Made by a program: the position numbers and the translations under genes. 64,000 bases of DNA from contig NZ_AP017558.1 of NCBI RefSeq assembly GCF_002355635.1, positions 1,798,001 through 1,862,000 on the forward strand, in the 5' to 3' direction. The notes below the pieces were generated by a model. It saw only the letters and a list, made by a program, of their open reading frames with translations. It searched no databases and had not been told where the DNA came from. Source of the DNA: Halopenitus persicus (GTDB lineage Archaea; Halobacteriota; Halobacteria; Halobacteriales; Haloferacaceae). Shown piece by piece: positions 16,431-25,003 of the stretch. The stretch's first letter is position 1; each line of letters begins with the position of its first letter.

Positions 16431-17326
16431 CGGCCCGCGGCGCTTCCGTCTCCGGTTTCGGTCTCGTTCGCGGCGCTTCCGTCTCCGGGTTCCGTTTCGT
16501 CCCCGGCGTCTCCGTCGGGCGACCCGCGTGCCGCCGCGACGCCGCGCGCGATGAGGCCGGCCTGGGCGCCGGCGACGAATCCGGCGTCGACGTTCACCGC
16601 GGTGACGACCGTACACGACTGGAGCGCGCCGTGAAGCGCGGCCTCGCCCTCGCCGCCGACGCCGTAGCCCGTCGAGACGGGCAACGCGATCACGGGCGCG
16701 TCGACCAGGCCGGCGACCACCGTCGGCAGTGCGCCCTCCCGACCCGCGGCGACGATGGCGACGTCTGCGTCGCGAACCCGGTCGATCTGGTCGACGATCC
16801 GGACGAGGCTGGCGACGCCCACGTCCTCGATCAGCTCGACGTCGGCGCCGATCTCGCGGGCGATGATCGCGGCCTCACCCGCCACCGGGGCGTCGCTCGT
16901 CCCGCCCGTGATGACGCTCACCCGAGCATCCAACGCCGGCGGCTCGAACTCCGGCGCCCGCGCGACCAGCGTTCGCGTTCGCTCGTCGTGGTCGATCTCG
17001 GCGCCGGGGACCGCCTCGGTCACCGTCGCCGCGACCGACTCGGCGACGGCCGCGTCGATCCGTGTCACGATCGCCCGTCCCGCGGTCTCGACGGCGGTCC
17101 GTGCGAGCTCGCCCGTCTCGGCCGCCGTCTTCCCATCCGCCAGGATCGCCTCGGGGATCCCGCGGCGCGTCTCGCGGGCCGCGTCGAATCGCCCGGCGTC
17201 GGTCGTCGCGTACCCGGCCAGCCGCGATTCGGCCTCCCGGACGCCGATCTCCCCGGCCGCCAGCGCGTCGAGTACCTCGCGCATACCCGCCGTTGGGGCC
17301 CGGATCGGTTCGTAGTTGTCGGTCAC
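16427..17326 (-). CDS. larB: nickel-pincer cofactor biosynthesis protein LarB
   Basis: 299-aa AIR-carboxylase-like enzyme. LarB carboxylates and hydrolyses nicotinate adenine dinucleotide to start the nickel-pincer cofactor of lactate racemase-type enzymes. The family core is clear: VSVITGGTSDAPVAGEAAII, VIALPVSTGYGVGGEGEAAL, TVVTAVNVDAGFVAGAQAGL. The N-terminal helices (MREVLDALAAGEIGVREAE) match. The C-terminus adds an acidic repeated tail (two 33-bp units). No larC, larE or larA is visible in the window. ATG at 17284 (MREVL) is an alternative start. Confidence 0.9.
   Translation of the reverse strand: MTDNYEPIRAPTAGMREVLDALAAGEIGVREAESRLAGYATTDAGRFDAARETRRGIPEAILADGKTAAETGELARTAVETAGRAIVTRIDAAVAESVAATVTEAVPGAEIDHDERTRTLVARAPEFEPPALDARVSVITGGTSDAPVAGEAAIIAREIGADVELIEDVGVASLVRIVDQIDRVRDADVAIVAAGREGALPTVVAGLVDAPVIALPVSTGYGVGGEGEAALHGALQSCTVVTAVNVDAGFVAGAQAGLIARGVAAARGSPDGDAGDETEPGDGSAANETETGDGSAAGR
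16441..16506. repeat. 33-bp direct repeat in larB 3' end
   Basis: Two in-frame 33-bp units (16441-16473 and 16474-16506) encode the repeated tail segments around ETEPGDGSA and ETETGDGSA. They are slightly diverged. Confidence 0.75.
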
Positions 17327-17493
17327 GATCGCAGCGAGACGCGCCGTTCGGAGGCCGTCCCGTCCCGTCAGCGGACGGCGGCGGACCGCGACGCGACCCG
17401 TCCGCTCGGATCGATCCGCGACCGTGTGTATTCCGGAGGCTCTTGAATCCTGTGAACGGCCCTTACGCGGCCCGTATCGGGCGAATTCAGGAA

Positions 17494-17501
17494 CGCTTAT
17501 T
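17494..17501 (+). promoter_or_regulatory. TATA box of histone-fold gene
   Basis: TTATTAAG ends 26 nt before the ATG at 17528, giving a leaderless transcript. This supports 17528 rather than the upstream in-frame ATG at 17510. Confidence 0.55.
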
Positions 17502-17527
17502 AAGTACCGATGGATAACTCCGATCGC

Positions 17528-17695
17528 ATGGCAGACCTCATTGTCAAAGCAGCGGTCAAGGACGCGCTGGACGAGAAGAACGTCGCCTCCGACTTCTACG
17601 AGGCGCTCGACGAGGAAGTCGACGAGCTGCTCGCCGACGCCGCACGACGTGCGGAAGCCAACGACCGGAAGACGGTCCAGCCGCGCGACCTCTAA
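17528..17695 (+). CDS. small histone-fold (DUF1931/NF-YB-like) protein
   Basis: 55-aa protein MADLIVKAAVKDALDEKNVA... ending RKTVQPRDL. The pattern of helix, central long helix and a terminal RKTVQPRDL resembles the end of archaeal histones and NF-YB/HAP3 (RKTV-x-x-xD), so it reads as a single minimal histone fold. It is very acidic, which argues against tight nonspecific DNA wrapping at low ionic strength but is normal for a haloarchaeon. A role as transcription factor or chromatin protein is inference. An upstream ATG (17510) would add six residues. Confidence 0.72.
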   Translation: MADLIVKAAVKDALDEKNVASDFYEALDEEVDELLADAARRAEANDRKTVQPRDL

Positions 17696-17761
17696 TCTCG
17701 GTCCCCCCTTCTTTCAGTTATTTTCCACGCGGACGTCCGCGAGCGACCGCGACGCCGAATC

Positions 17762-17893
17762 GGTCGAACCGGAATCGGCCGAACCGAAATTGGTCGAACC
17801 GGAATCGGCCGAACCGAAATTGGTCGAACCGGAATCGGCCGAACCGAAATTGGTCGAACCGGAATCGGCCGAACCGAAATTGGTCGAACCGGA
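17762..17893. repeat. 30-bp tandem array downstream of rpiA
   Basis: Four near-identical 30-bp units start at 17762, 17792, 17822 and 17852, with a 12-bp partial fifth. Each has two GAACCG half-units (GTCGAACCGGAATCGGCC then GAACCGAAATT). The array ends 18 nt past the rpiA stop (minus strand). The minus frame is open (alternating RFDQF and RFGRF) but lacks any sign of being a gene. Confidence 0.95.
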
Positions 17894-17911
17894 CCGTGAC
17901 GCCGCCCTGCG

Positions 17912-18667
17912 TCACACCGATCGGACCGTCACGCCGTCGTCGGTCCCGACGTGGATCTCGTCCGCCAGGTCGACGAAGAGGCCGTGCTCGAGCACGCCGG
18001 GGATGGCCGAGAGCGTTTCAGCCAACCGGTCCGGATCCGCGATCCGGCCGAACGAACAGTCGAGGACGAGGTTCCCGTTGTCGGTGACGACCGGTCCGTC
18101 CTTGCGCTCGGCGCGCCGCAGCGTCGGCTCCCCGCCGGCATCGCGGATCGCCGCGGCGGCGGTCGTCCGCGCCTCCGGAAGCACCTCGACCGGCACGTCG
18201 GCGTCGAGAGCCTCGGTTCGCTTCGCGGGGTCGACGACCACGAGGAACCGGTCCGCGGCGGCGTCGACGACCTTCTCACGGGCGTGTGCGGCGCCGCCGC
18301 CCTTGATGAGCGTCCCGGTCGCTTCCGCGCCGCTTTCGCCACCGGTGCCGTCCGTGTCGATCGTCTCCGGAAGCACGACCTGGTCGGCACCGTCGATCGC
18401 GATGTCGATCCCCGGCCCATCCGGGCCGCAGGTCGCGTCCAACTCGATGAGCGGAATCCCGTGTTCGCGCGCGAGCGCCCGCGAATCGAAGGAGGTCGAA
18501 ACGCCACGGACGTCCAGCCCGGAATCGACCGCCCGACCGATCGCCCGGATCGCGTACGCCGCCGTCGAGCCCGTCCCGAGCCCGACGACGTTCCCGTCCT
18601 CGACCGCCGCCGCCGCCGACTCGCCGGCGCGTCGCTTCTGTGCGTCCGTGCCCCCGGTCGTCTTCAT
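17912..18667 (-). CDS. rpiA: ribose-5-phosphate isomerase A
   Basis: 251-aa RpiA interconverting ribose-5-P and ribulose-5-P. Motifs: VVGLGTGSTAAYAIRAIG (phosphate loop), IDIAIDGADQV (catalytic Asp pair), LIKGGGAAHAREKVV, VVVDPAKRTEAL. Length is a little above the usual 220-230 aa because of acidic insertions (ETIDTDGTGGESGAEATG). The start at 18667 fits the family; a TATA-like element (minus strand, about 18690-18697) supports it. In haloarchaea this enzyme supplies pentoses for nucleotide synthesis. Confidence 0.93.
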   Translation of the reverse strand: MKTTGGTDAQKRRAGESAAAAVEDGNVVGLGTGSTAAYAIRAIGRAVDSGLDVRGVSTSFDSRALAREHGIPLIELDATCGPDGPGIDIAIDGADQVVLPETIDTDGTGGESGAEATGTLIKGGGAAHAREKVVDAAADRFLVVVDPAKRTEALDADVPVEVLPEARTTAAAAIRDAGGEPTLRRAERKDGPVVTDNGNLVLDCSFGRIADPDRLAETLSAIPGVLEHGLFVDLADEIHVGTDDGVTVRSV

Positions 18668-18725
18668 ACGCGTGCTCTCGACCCCCGCGTAGAAAAGCGT
18701 CGTCACTCCACCCGATCGCGAAGCG

Positions 18726-19850
18726 TCAGTCCAGCCGGTCGAGGACCGCCTCGGCGTCGTACGCCAGCGAGAGGGTTCGCGACCGGCCGCGTCCCTCGAC
18801 GCCCGCGTACTCGGCCTCGATGACGCCGAGCTGGTCGAGCTTGTTGATGATCTCCGAATAGCGGGTGTAGCCGAGTCCCGTCTCGGCCTCGAAGGCTTCG
18901 TAGACCGCGCCGGCCCGCTCGCCCTCGTGGTCGACGAGCACCTCGACGAGCGCGCGCTCGGAGGCGGAGAGGCCTCGCAGCGACCGCGAGAGGTGGACGA
19001 ACTTCGACTTCTCGTAGGCGCTCTCGACGTCCTCGGCGGCGATCGTCTTCGAGGCACGCATCTCGGCGTTGAGTCCGGCCCGCCGGAGGAGGTCGATCCC
19101 GACCCGGAGGTCGCCGTTCTCGGCGGTCAGCTCCGCGACCTGTTCGAGCTCCGGCCGGTCGAGGACGCCGTCGTGGAACCCGCGGGCCGCCCGCTCGCCG
19201 AGGATGTCGGCGATCTCGGTCACGTCGTAGACGGGGAAGTAGACCTCCTCCGGGCGGAACACCGACTGAACGCGCGCGTCGAGCTCGTCGATCACGTCGA
19301 GCCCGAGGTCCGAGGAGACCACGATCACGCCGATCTTCGCGCCCGAGTGGGTCTCGTGGGCCCGCAGCATCGAGTAGAGCGTGTCCGAGGCCTCGTTCTC
19401 GTAGAACAGGTAGTTCACGTCGTCGAGCGCCACGACCAGCACCTCGTCCTCGTCGATCAGCCGGTCAGTTATCTGCCCGAACAGCTTCTTGAAGGAGATC
19501 CCCGAGGAGGGCGGCTCGTACTCGAAGAGGTGCTCGAAGAGCCGCGAGAAGACCGCATACCGGGTCGAGTCGACCTGGCAGTTGACGTGTGCGGTCCGGA
19601 CGTCGGTCCGGGCGGCGAGCTCGCCGAACAGCTTCTGGATCGCGGTCGTCTTCCCCGTGCCGGGCGGGCCGCGAACCATCGTGTTCAGCGGCCGGGATCC
19701 GCGGGCGGCCGGCCGGAGCGCGTACTTCAGGCTCTCGACCTGGCTCTCGCGGTGGTTGAACGTCTCCGGGACGTAATCGATCTCGAAGACGTGCTCGTCG
19801 CGGAAGACGGACTCGTCCCACGAGAGCATTCCGTCGGGGTCCCCGGTCAT
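18726..19850 (-). CDS. orc: Orc1/Cdc6-family replication initiator
   Basis: 374-aa AAA+ origin-binding protein. Walker A GPPGTGKTTA (residues 61-70), Walker B VLVVALDDVNYLF, sensor motifs in VVSSDLGLDVIDELDARV, and a C-terminal winged helix (ALVEVLVDHEGERAGAVYEAF). The N-terminus MLSWDESVFRDEHVFEIDYV is the usual Orc start; the ATG at 19829 is an alternative. TATA-like ACTTAATC at 19875-19882 gives a leaderless transcript. The 5' region holds a 17-bp tandem array (19964-20031). Whether an active origin lies here is not shown. Confidence 0.95.
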   Translation of the reverse strand: MTGDPDGMLSWDESVFRDEHVFEIDYVPETFNHRESQVESLKYALRPAARGSRPLNTMVRGPPGTGKTTAIQKLFGELAARTDVRTAHVNCQVDSTRYAVFSRLFEHLFEYEPPSSGISFKKLFGQITDRLIDEDEVLVVALDDVNYLFYENEASDTLYSMLRAHETHSGAKIGVIVVSSDLGLDVIDELDARVQSVFRPEEVYFPVYDVTEIADILGERAARGFHDGVLDRPELEQVAELTAENGDLRVGIDLLRRAGLNAEMRASKTIAAEDVESAYEKSKFVHLSRSLRGLSASERALVEVLVDHEGERAGAVYEAFEAETGLGYTRYSEIINKLDQLGVIEAEYAGVEGRGRSRTLSLAYDAEAVLDRLD

Positions 19851-19963
19851 CGTCTACACGACGTGACCCAGCGCACTTAATCGTTCCCCGGATCGCCGGT
19901 GAAAGTGAAACGCCCCCGTAATCGACCCGATCCGCCCGTAATCCCGGCGTGGAGTTTCACTAC

Positions 19964-20031
19964 CGGGACGCTTTCACTGCCGGAACGCTTTCACTGCCGG
20001 AACGCTTTCACTGCCGGGACGCTTTCACTGT
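19964..20031. repeat. 17-bp tandem array between orc and trmG10
   Basis: Four 17-bp units (starting 19964, 19981, 19998, 20015) contain ACGCTTTCACTGC with small variations, preceded by a degenerate copy (GGAGTTTCACTACC). It ends 8 nt past the methyltransferase stop and lies about 110-180 nt upstream of orc. Confidence 0.93.
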
Positions 20032-20039
20032 CGAGATAC

Positions 20040-21239
20040 TCACTTCGTCGGATCGTTAGGCGACCGGTCAGGCGCGTTCAGGTCCGTCGAGTCGCCCTTC
20101 GCGTTGGTCGAGGTCCCCACGTGGGTCACGCCCTGCGAGTCGGTCACGCCCTGCGAGTCGGTCACGCCCTGCGAGTCGGTTATGTCTCTCGAGCCGGTCA
20201 ACACGAGCACGTGCCGCGTCAACGACCGGTGAACGCGCCGCCGGAACCCGGCCGCGACGCGCCACCCGGCGTCGGTTGCGGCTGCGCGCCAGTCGCGGTC
20301 GGCGATCAGCACCGCCCGGTCGCTCGTCCGGTTCGCCTCCGCGAGCGCATCGGCAACCAGATCGGCCAGATCGTGGCGCTCGATCTTCGACTGGCGGCCG
20401 TACGGGGCATCGAAGACGACGCAGTCGACCGCCCCGTCGGCGACCGGCGACCGCGTCGCGTCCCCCCGAAGGACGTTCCAGTCGGGCTCCGCGGCGTCCT
20501 CCCTGCCCGCTCCTCCCGAGTCGCCCAGCAGCGCGGCGAGGTTCCGGCGCGTTCCCTCCACCATCTTCGGCTGTGCGTCCGCCGCCACGACGCGGGCGCC
20601 GACGAGCCCGGTCTCGATCGGGATCCCGCCGGTGCCACACATCGGGTCGAGCAGCGTCCGTCCCGGCCCGGCCCGGGCGAGGTTCACGTACGCGCGAGCG
20701 TCGGCCGGGGCCATGCTCCCCGGTTGGAAGAACGGCCGGTCGGTCGGCTTGGGAGCGAAGTCCCGGTCCGCGACGACCGTCCGCCAGCCCAGGGCACAGA
20801 CCGCCGCTGACTCCCCGTCGGCGCCCGAAACCGACCGGTGGTCGGCGCGGTCCCCGGCCGCAAACAGCGCGCGCAGGACGTGGTCGGGGTCGTCGAGGTC
20901 GACGGTGAACCCGCGGTCGACCAGTACCTGCCCGAGTTCACGCTCCGCACGCTCGGTCGAGACGTCTGCCGTGCCGCGCACGTCGCGCGCCCGAACGGCG
21001 ACGCTGCCGGTCCGATCGAGGCTCGCGGCACGCAACGCGGCGACAGCCCCCTCGACGGTCGCGTCGCTTCGACCGATCGCCCGGTGGGCGGCCCGCGTGT
21101 ACGCGAGCCGCCTGACTTCCGCGCCGACCCGGCCGGCGCGAGCGACCCCGGGCGCGAGGAGTTCGACGCCCGGCGTCAGACAGTCGGCCTCGTAGGTCGC
21201 GAACGCGTCCTCCTCCCCGGCGAGTTCGAGCCAGTACAC
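20040..21239 (-). CDS. tRNA (guanine(10)-N2)-methyltransferase TrmG10
   Basis: About 399 aa: N-terminal THUMP region and C-terminal Rossmann methyltransferase that makes m2G/m2,2G10 in tRNA. Motifs: LLDPMCGTGGIPIETGLVGA (SAM binding) and VVFDAPYGRQSKIE (the DPPY-like catalytic motif, here DAPYG). No ATG fits the family N-terminus; GTG at 21239 (reading VYWLELAGEEDAF) does, and is proposed. After the fold ends at HVLVLTG the protein continues with three TDSQGV copies and a Ser/Thr/Asp-rich tail. Start confidence is moderate. Confidence 0.85.
   Translation of the reverse strand: MYWLELAGEEDAFATYEADCLTPGVELLAPGVARAGRVGAEVRRLAYTRAAHRAIGRSDATVEGAVAALRAASLDRTGSVAVRARDVRGTADVSTERAERELGQVLVDRGFTVDLDDPDHVLRALFAAGDRADHRSVSGADGESAAVCALGWRTVVADRDFAPKPTDRPFFQPGSMAPADARAYVNLARAGPGRTLLDPMCGTGGIPIETGLVGARVVAADAQPKMVEGTRRNLAALLGDSGGAGREDAAEPDWNVLRGDATRSPVADGAVDCVVFDAPYGRQSKIERHDLADLVADALAEANRTSDRAVLIADRDWRAAATDAGWRVAAGFRRRVHRSLTRHVLVLTGSRDITDSQGVTDSQGVTDSQGVTHVGTSTNAKGDSTDLNAPDRSPNDPTK
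20125..20178. repeat. 18-bp tandem repeat in trmG10 3' end
   Basis: Three identical 18-bp units (starting 20125, 20143, 20161) containing ACGCCCTGCGAGTCG encode the repeated hexapeptide TDSQGV outside the catalytic domain. Confidence 0.93.
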
Positions 21240-21572
21240 GCGCTCGGATCCGCCCGCGCACACAATGAGGGTAGCGGTCTTCCCGGGACGATGGTCGACC
21301 GGTGCTGGATGGTCGCGATGCGCCCCGCCGATGCGGCTCTCCCGGTTGGCGCCCGTGCCTTCGGATGGGTGCCGTCTCGCGCCGTCCGGAATCCGTGACC
21401 GGTCGTTCGATTCCAGCGCGTTCGATGGATTCGTTGGAAGAAGACGGGCGCGAATCAGTGAACGTTCGTTCGATATCTGCCGTTTCCCCGCTCCCGTGGT
21501 TAACACTCTGTCCGCAATACGGGATATAGTTACCAAAGTTATTTATTCGGGCATCCGGAATAGGCGTTCAGA
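21240..21572. other. 333-bp divergent intergenic region
   Basis: No gene is seen. The right end carries the livJ promoter: ATTTATT at 21541-21547 lies 26-32 nt before the livJ ATG, and GATATAGTTACC at 21523-21534 is a second AT-rich element. The remainder is GC-rich and partly reads as an N-terminal extension of trmG10 with no family resemblance. Confidence 0.5.
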
Positions 21573-22883
21573 ATGTCACGATCTAACAGGCGACAAGTGC
21601 TGCGACGACTCGGCGGGGCCGCGACCGCGGCCGGAACGTTCGGATTCGCCGGGTGTATGGGCAATGGAAACGGCGGCGGGAACGGAAACGGCAACGGCGG
21701 CGGGAACGGAAACGGTGGCAACGGTGCGACGTCGGGGGGAACGGGCGACACGCTCGAGATCACGATCGGCTGTCCGACGGCCCTGAGCGGCGCGTTCGCG
21801 CCCAACGGCGAGGCCGAGCGGGACGGCGGGCAACTGGCGATCCGTCACCTCGAGGAGGAGCTCGACGTCTCGATCGACCTCGTCACCGCGGACACAGAGG
21901 TCGACCCGTCGGTCGCCGTGTCGCGCCTCGAGGGGATGGTCGTCGAGGACGGCGTCCACGCCGCCTACGGCGGCGTCTCCTCCGCGGTCGGGATCGCGAT
22001 GGGGTCGTGGGGATCGAGCAACCGCGTTCCGTTCTGTCCCCACGGTGCCTCCGACGACATCACCGGGGCGGAGTGTTCGGAGTACATGTTCGCGACCTAC
22101 TCCGGGAACTCGATGCAGGCCTCCGTTGCGGCGCCGCAGATGGCCGAACAGGCCGACGACTGGTACATTCTCTACTCCGATTACACCTGGGGACAGACCG
22201 CCGAAACCGCCTTCACGGAGATCCTCGAGGAGAACGGCTCGAACGTGATCGGCTCCTCGGCGGTCCCGTTCCCGGCGGACGACTACACGTCCTACCTCAA
22301 TACGGCCGACGAGGCCAACCCGGACGGGATCGCGCTGCTGGTCGCCGGACTCGACCAGCGCACCTCGATGAACCAGCTGCTCAGCGTCGGGCTCGAGCAG
22401 GACTACACGATCGCGATGCACCAGCTCGAGGACGTGAACCTCTGGGGCGTCAGCCAGGAGGCCGCCGCTGCGATCGACGTCGCCAGCCAGGGTTGGCTTC
22501 CCTCCCTCGACGTTCCGCAGGACTGGATCGACGAGATCCGTGAGATCTCCGAGCACGAGCCGTACGTCCGGCACTACATGGGCTACACGTCCGTCGACCA
22601 GCTCGTGCGCGCCGCCGTTCGGGCCGATTCGACCGACGGCGAGGCGATCAAGAACGAGCTGGAGGGTCACGAGGTCGAAAGCGAGCGCGTACAGGCGCTC
22701 CAGCCCTCCGAGGAGCCGCTCTACTGGCGCGCCGCGGACCACCAGCTCGTCCAGCCGGTCTACGCCAGCGCAGGGCGGGCGGTCGAGGACATGGAGTCCG
22801 ATCCCAACCGTTGGTTCGAGGTCATCGACCGGATGCCCGGCGAGGAGGCGGCCGGGGAACCGAGCGCGGAGTGCGATCTGTAG
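21573..22883 (+). CDS. livJ: ABC transporter substrate-binding lipoprotein (branched-chain amino acid type)
   Basis: 436-aa periplasmic-binding-type I protein. Tat signal NRRQVLRRLGGAATAAG followed by lipobox FAGC gives a lipid-anchored Cys, then a Gly/Asn-rich linker with repeated GNGGG. The mature domain (ITIGCPTALSGAFAPNGEAE...) is the Leu/Ile/Val or urea/amide binding fold. First gene of a five-gene transporter with 6 nt to the next gene. Ligand could be branched-chain amino acids, amides, urea or aromatic acids; the neighbouring beta-oxidation operon hints at carboxylates but proves nothing. Confidence 0.92.
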   Translation: MSRSNRRQVLRRLGGAATAAGTFGFAGCMGNGNGGGNGNGNGGGNGNGGNGATSGGTGDTLEITIGCPTALSGAFAPNGEAERDGGQLAIRHLEEELDVSIDLVTADTEVDPSVAVSRLEGMVVEDGVHAAYGGVSSAVGIAMGSWGSSNRVPFCPHGASDDITGAECSEYMFATYSGNSMQASVAAPQMAEQADDWYILYSDYTWGQTAETAFTEILEENGSNVIGSSAVPFPADDYTSYLNTADEANPDGIALLVAGLDQRTSMNQLLSVGLEQDYTIAMHQLEDVNLWGVSQEAAAAIDVASQGWLPSLDVPQDWIDEIREISEHEPYVRHYMGYTSVDQLVRAAVRADSTDGEAIKNELEGHEVESERVQALQPSEEPLYWRAADHQLVQPVYASAGRAVEDMESDPNRWFEVIDRMPGEEAAGEPSAECDL

Positions 22884-22889
22884 GGTTCG

Positions 22890-23912
22890 ATGTCGGCCGC
22901 TACACTCGCGTCGACGCCGGACGAGCTCCCCTCCATCCGCTGGATACTTGCGGGGCTCGCGCTCCTCGCGGTGGTGATCGTCACCCTCGCCGTACGCCCG
23001 GGGTTGTTCATCAGCAACCTCGTCGGCGGGCTCGTCTACGGGATGATCCTGATGATGATCGCGCTGGGACTCTCGCTGATATTGGGGCTGCTCGGCGTCG
23101 TCAACTTCGCGCACGGCGCGCTCTTCATGCTCGGCGCCTACGGGGCCTATCAGGTCGTCGCGCTGCTCGAGATGCCCTTCTGGCTCGCGCTGATCGCCGT
23201 TCCGATCGGCGTCGGACTGGTCGGCGTGCTGATGGAGGTGCTGGTCCTCCGCCGGCTCTACGGTGAGGATCCGCTCATCGGCCTGCTTGCCACCTTCGGG
23301 GTCGCGTTGATGCTCGAGGAGGCGACCCGTGCTCAGTGGGGCGGCACGCCGCTTAGCTTCGATCCGCCGACAGCGCTGCGGGCGTCCGTCGGTATGGGGT
23401 TCCTCGAGATCGCGACGACGCGATTGTTCACCGCCGCCGTCGGCGCGGTCGTCGTCGTGAGTCTCTATCTGCTGATGTACCGAACCGACTTCGGCCTCTC
23501 GATCCGGGCCGGACTCCAGGACCAGCAGATGGCCGAGTTCCTCGGCATCGACATCCCGAAGCGGTTCACGATCGTCTTCTTTCTCGGGACGGCAGTCGCC
23601 GGACTCAGCGGCGTGCTCCGGGGGGCCGAGGTCGGGATGGACCTCGGAATGGGGATGGATTTCGTCATCCTCGCGTTCGTCGTCATCGTCGTCGGCGGGC
23701 TCGGTAGCATCTTCGGAAGCGTCGTGAGCGCGCTGTTGATCGGCGTTGCGGTCTTCGTGACGCCCGTGATGCTTCGGGCGATCACGACCGTGACCGGTCT
23801 CGAATGGCTGTACGTTTCCGGAATCGGCGGGCTGATGCCGTTCCTCGTGATGATCGGCGTTCTGCTCGTCCGACCCCGCGGCCTCTTCGGAGAGGAGGGG
23901 TTACTCGAATGA
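22890..23912 (+). CDS. livH: branched-chain amino acid-type ABC permease LivH
   Basis: 340-aa integral membrane permease. It has the LivH-type segments NLVGGLVYGMILMMIALGLS, GLLGVVNFAHGALFMLGAYG and ILAFVVIVVGGLGSIFGSVV; the last is the EAA-like coupling region. About eight membrane spans. It pairs with LivM, which it overlaps by 4 nt. Confidence 0.93.
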   Translation: MSAATLASTPDELPSIRWILAGLALLAVVIVTLAVRPGLFISNLVGGLVYGMILMMIALGLSLILGLLGVVNFAHGALFMLGAYGAYQVVALLEMPFWLALIAVPIGVGLVGVLMEVLVLRRLYGEDPLIGLLATFGVALMLEEATRAQWGGTPLSFDPPTALRASVGMGFLEIATTRLFTAAVGAVVVVSLYLLMYRTDFGLSIRAGLQDQQMAEFLGIDIPKRFTIVFFLGTAVAGLSGVLRGAEVGMDLGMGMDFVILAFVVIVVGGLGSIFGSVVSALLIGVAVFVTPVMLRAITTVTGLEWLYVSGIGGLMPFLVMIGVLLVRPRGLFGEEGLLE

Positions 23913-25003
23913 GCGACGCGAGCGAACCGGCCGCCGGTCGCGATCGGCTGCTCGCGGCCATCACCCGGTACCGCGTTCCGATCGGGATCCTGCTGCTGGT
24001 GGTCCTGTTGCGGCCGGTCATCGGTCTCGAGGCCCTGTTGGGGAGCAGCTACATCGCCTCGGCGATGCTGATCTGGATGCTGTTTGCGGCCGCGTTCAAC
24101 CTTCTGTACGGCTACAGCGGGCTGCTCTCGTTCGGCCACGCGATCTTCCTCGGGACCGGGATTTACGGGGTCGCGATCGGGCTGCGGCACTTCGATCTCC
24201 CGTATCTCGTCGCCGCACCGATCGGCGTGATCGTGGCCGGACTGATCGCCTACGGGATCGCCCGGCTCATCGTCGGCTACGGGGAGATCTACTTCGCGAT
24301 GCTGACGCTCGCGTTCGCGGAAGCGATCCACTTCGTCGTCAACGCGGATCCGTTCGGGCTGACCGGCGGGGCGGACGGGCTCCGCTCCGGCACGACGCCG
24401 GCCTGGATCGAGAGCTTCCGCGGCCGCAGCGTCGTCCAGATCGGCGGCGGCGAGTTCGAGCTCTACTACTTCGTCGCGCTCGTGTTCGTCCTCGCGATGC
24501 TCGCGCTCTGGCAGATCGTCCGGTCCCCGTTCGGCCGGACGCTCGTCGCCATCCGTGACAACGAGGAGCTCGCGCGGGCGATGGGGATATCGACCGCTCG
24601 GTACCAGGTCTGGGCGTTCACACTCTCCGGGGTCTTCTCCGCGGTCGCCGGCACGCTGCTGGTGATCCGAAACTCCGGAGCGTCCCTCGAGAACTTCGGG
24701 ATGATGACCGGGGCGGAGGTCATCCTGATGTCGATCTTCGGCGGGATAAGCTACTTCTTCGGGCCGATCGCCGGCGCGTTCTCCTGGTTCTTCGCGCGGG
24801 AATACCTCACGAACCTCGAGATGGTGGCGGTTCCCCTCCTCGGAACGGTGGACGTTGGCCCGATCCTTGGCTACTGGCGGTTCTTCTTCGGGTTCCTGTT
24901 CGTGGTCGTGATCGTGCTCTCGCCCCAGAAGGGGCTGTGGGGGTTCGTCCGGTCCGCCGCCGACCGCCTCCGAACCCGACTCGTCGAGGTGATCCGTGAA
25001 TGA
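23909..25003 (+). CDS. livM: branched-chain amino acid-type ABC permease LivM
   Basis: 364-aa second permease. Characteristic FNLLYGYSGLLSFGHAIFLG and MLTLAFAEAIHFVV segments. The ATG at 23909 overlaps the livH stop by 4 nt and fits the family; longer readings upstream are in the livH shadow. Overlaps livG by 4 nt. Confidence 0.93.
   Translation: MSDASEPAAGRDRLLAAITRYRVPIGILLLVVLLRPVIGLEALLGSSYIASAMLIWMLFAAAFNLLYGYSGLLSFGHAIFLGTGIYGVAIGLRHFDLPYLVAAPIGVIVAGLIAYGIARLIVGYGEIYFAMLTLAFAEAIHFVVNADPFGLTGGADGLRSGTTPAWIESFRGRSVVQIGGGEFELYYFVALVFVLAMLALWQIVRSPFGRTLVAIRDNEELARAMGISTARYQVWAFTLSGVFSAVAGTLLVIRNSGASLENFGMMTGAEVILMSIFGGISYFFGPIAGAFSWFFAREYLTNLEMVAVPLLGTVDVGPILGYWRFFFGFLFVVVIVLSPQKGLWGFVRSAADRLRTRLVEVIRE

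Noticed and set aside
17718-17915. 65-codon minus ORF encoding alternating RFDQF/RFGRF
   Set aside because: The open frame is a by-product of the 30-bp repeat having a length divisible by three and no stop; no conserved start context or family.
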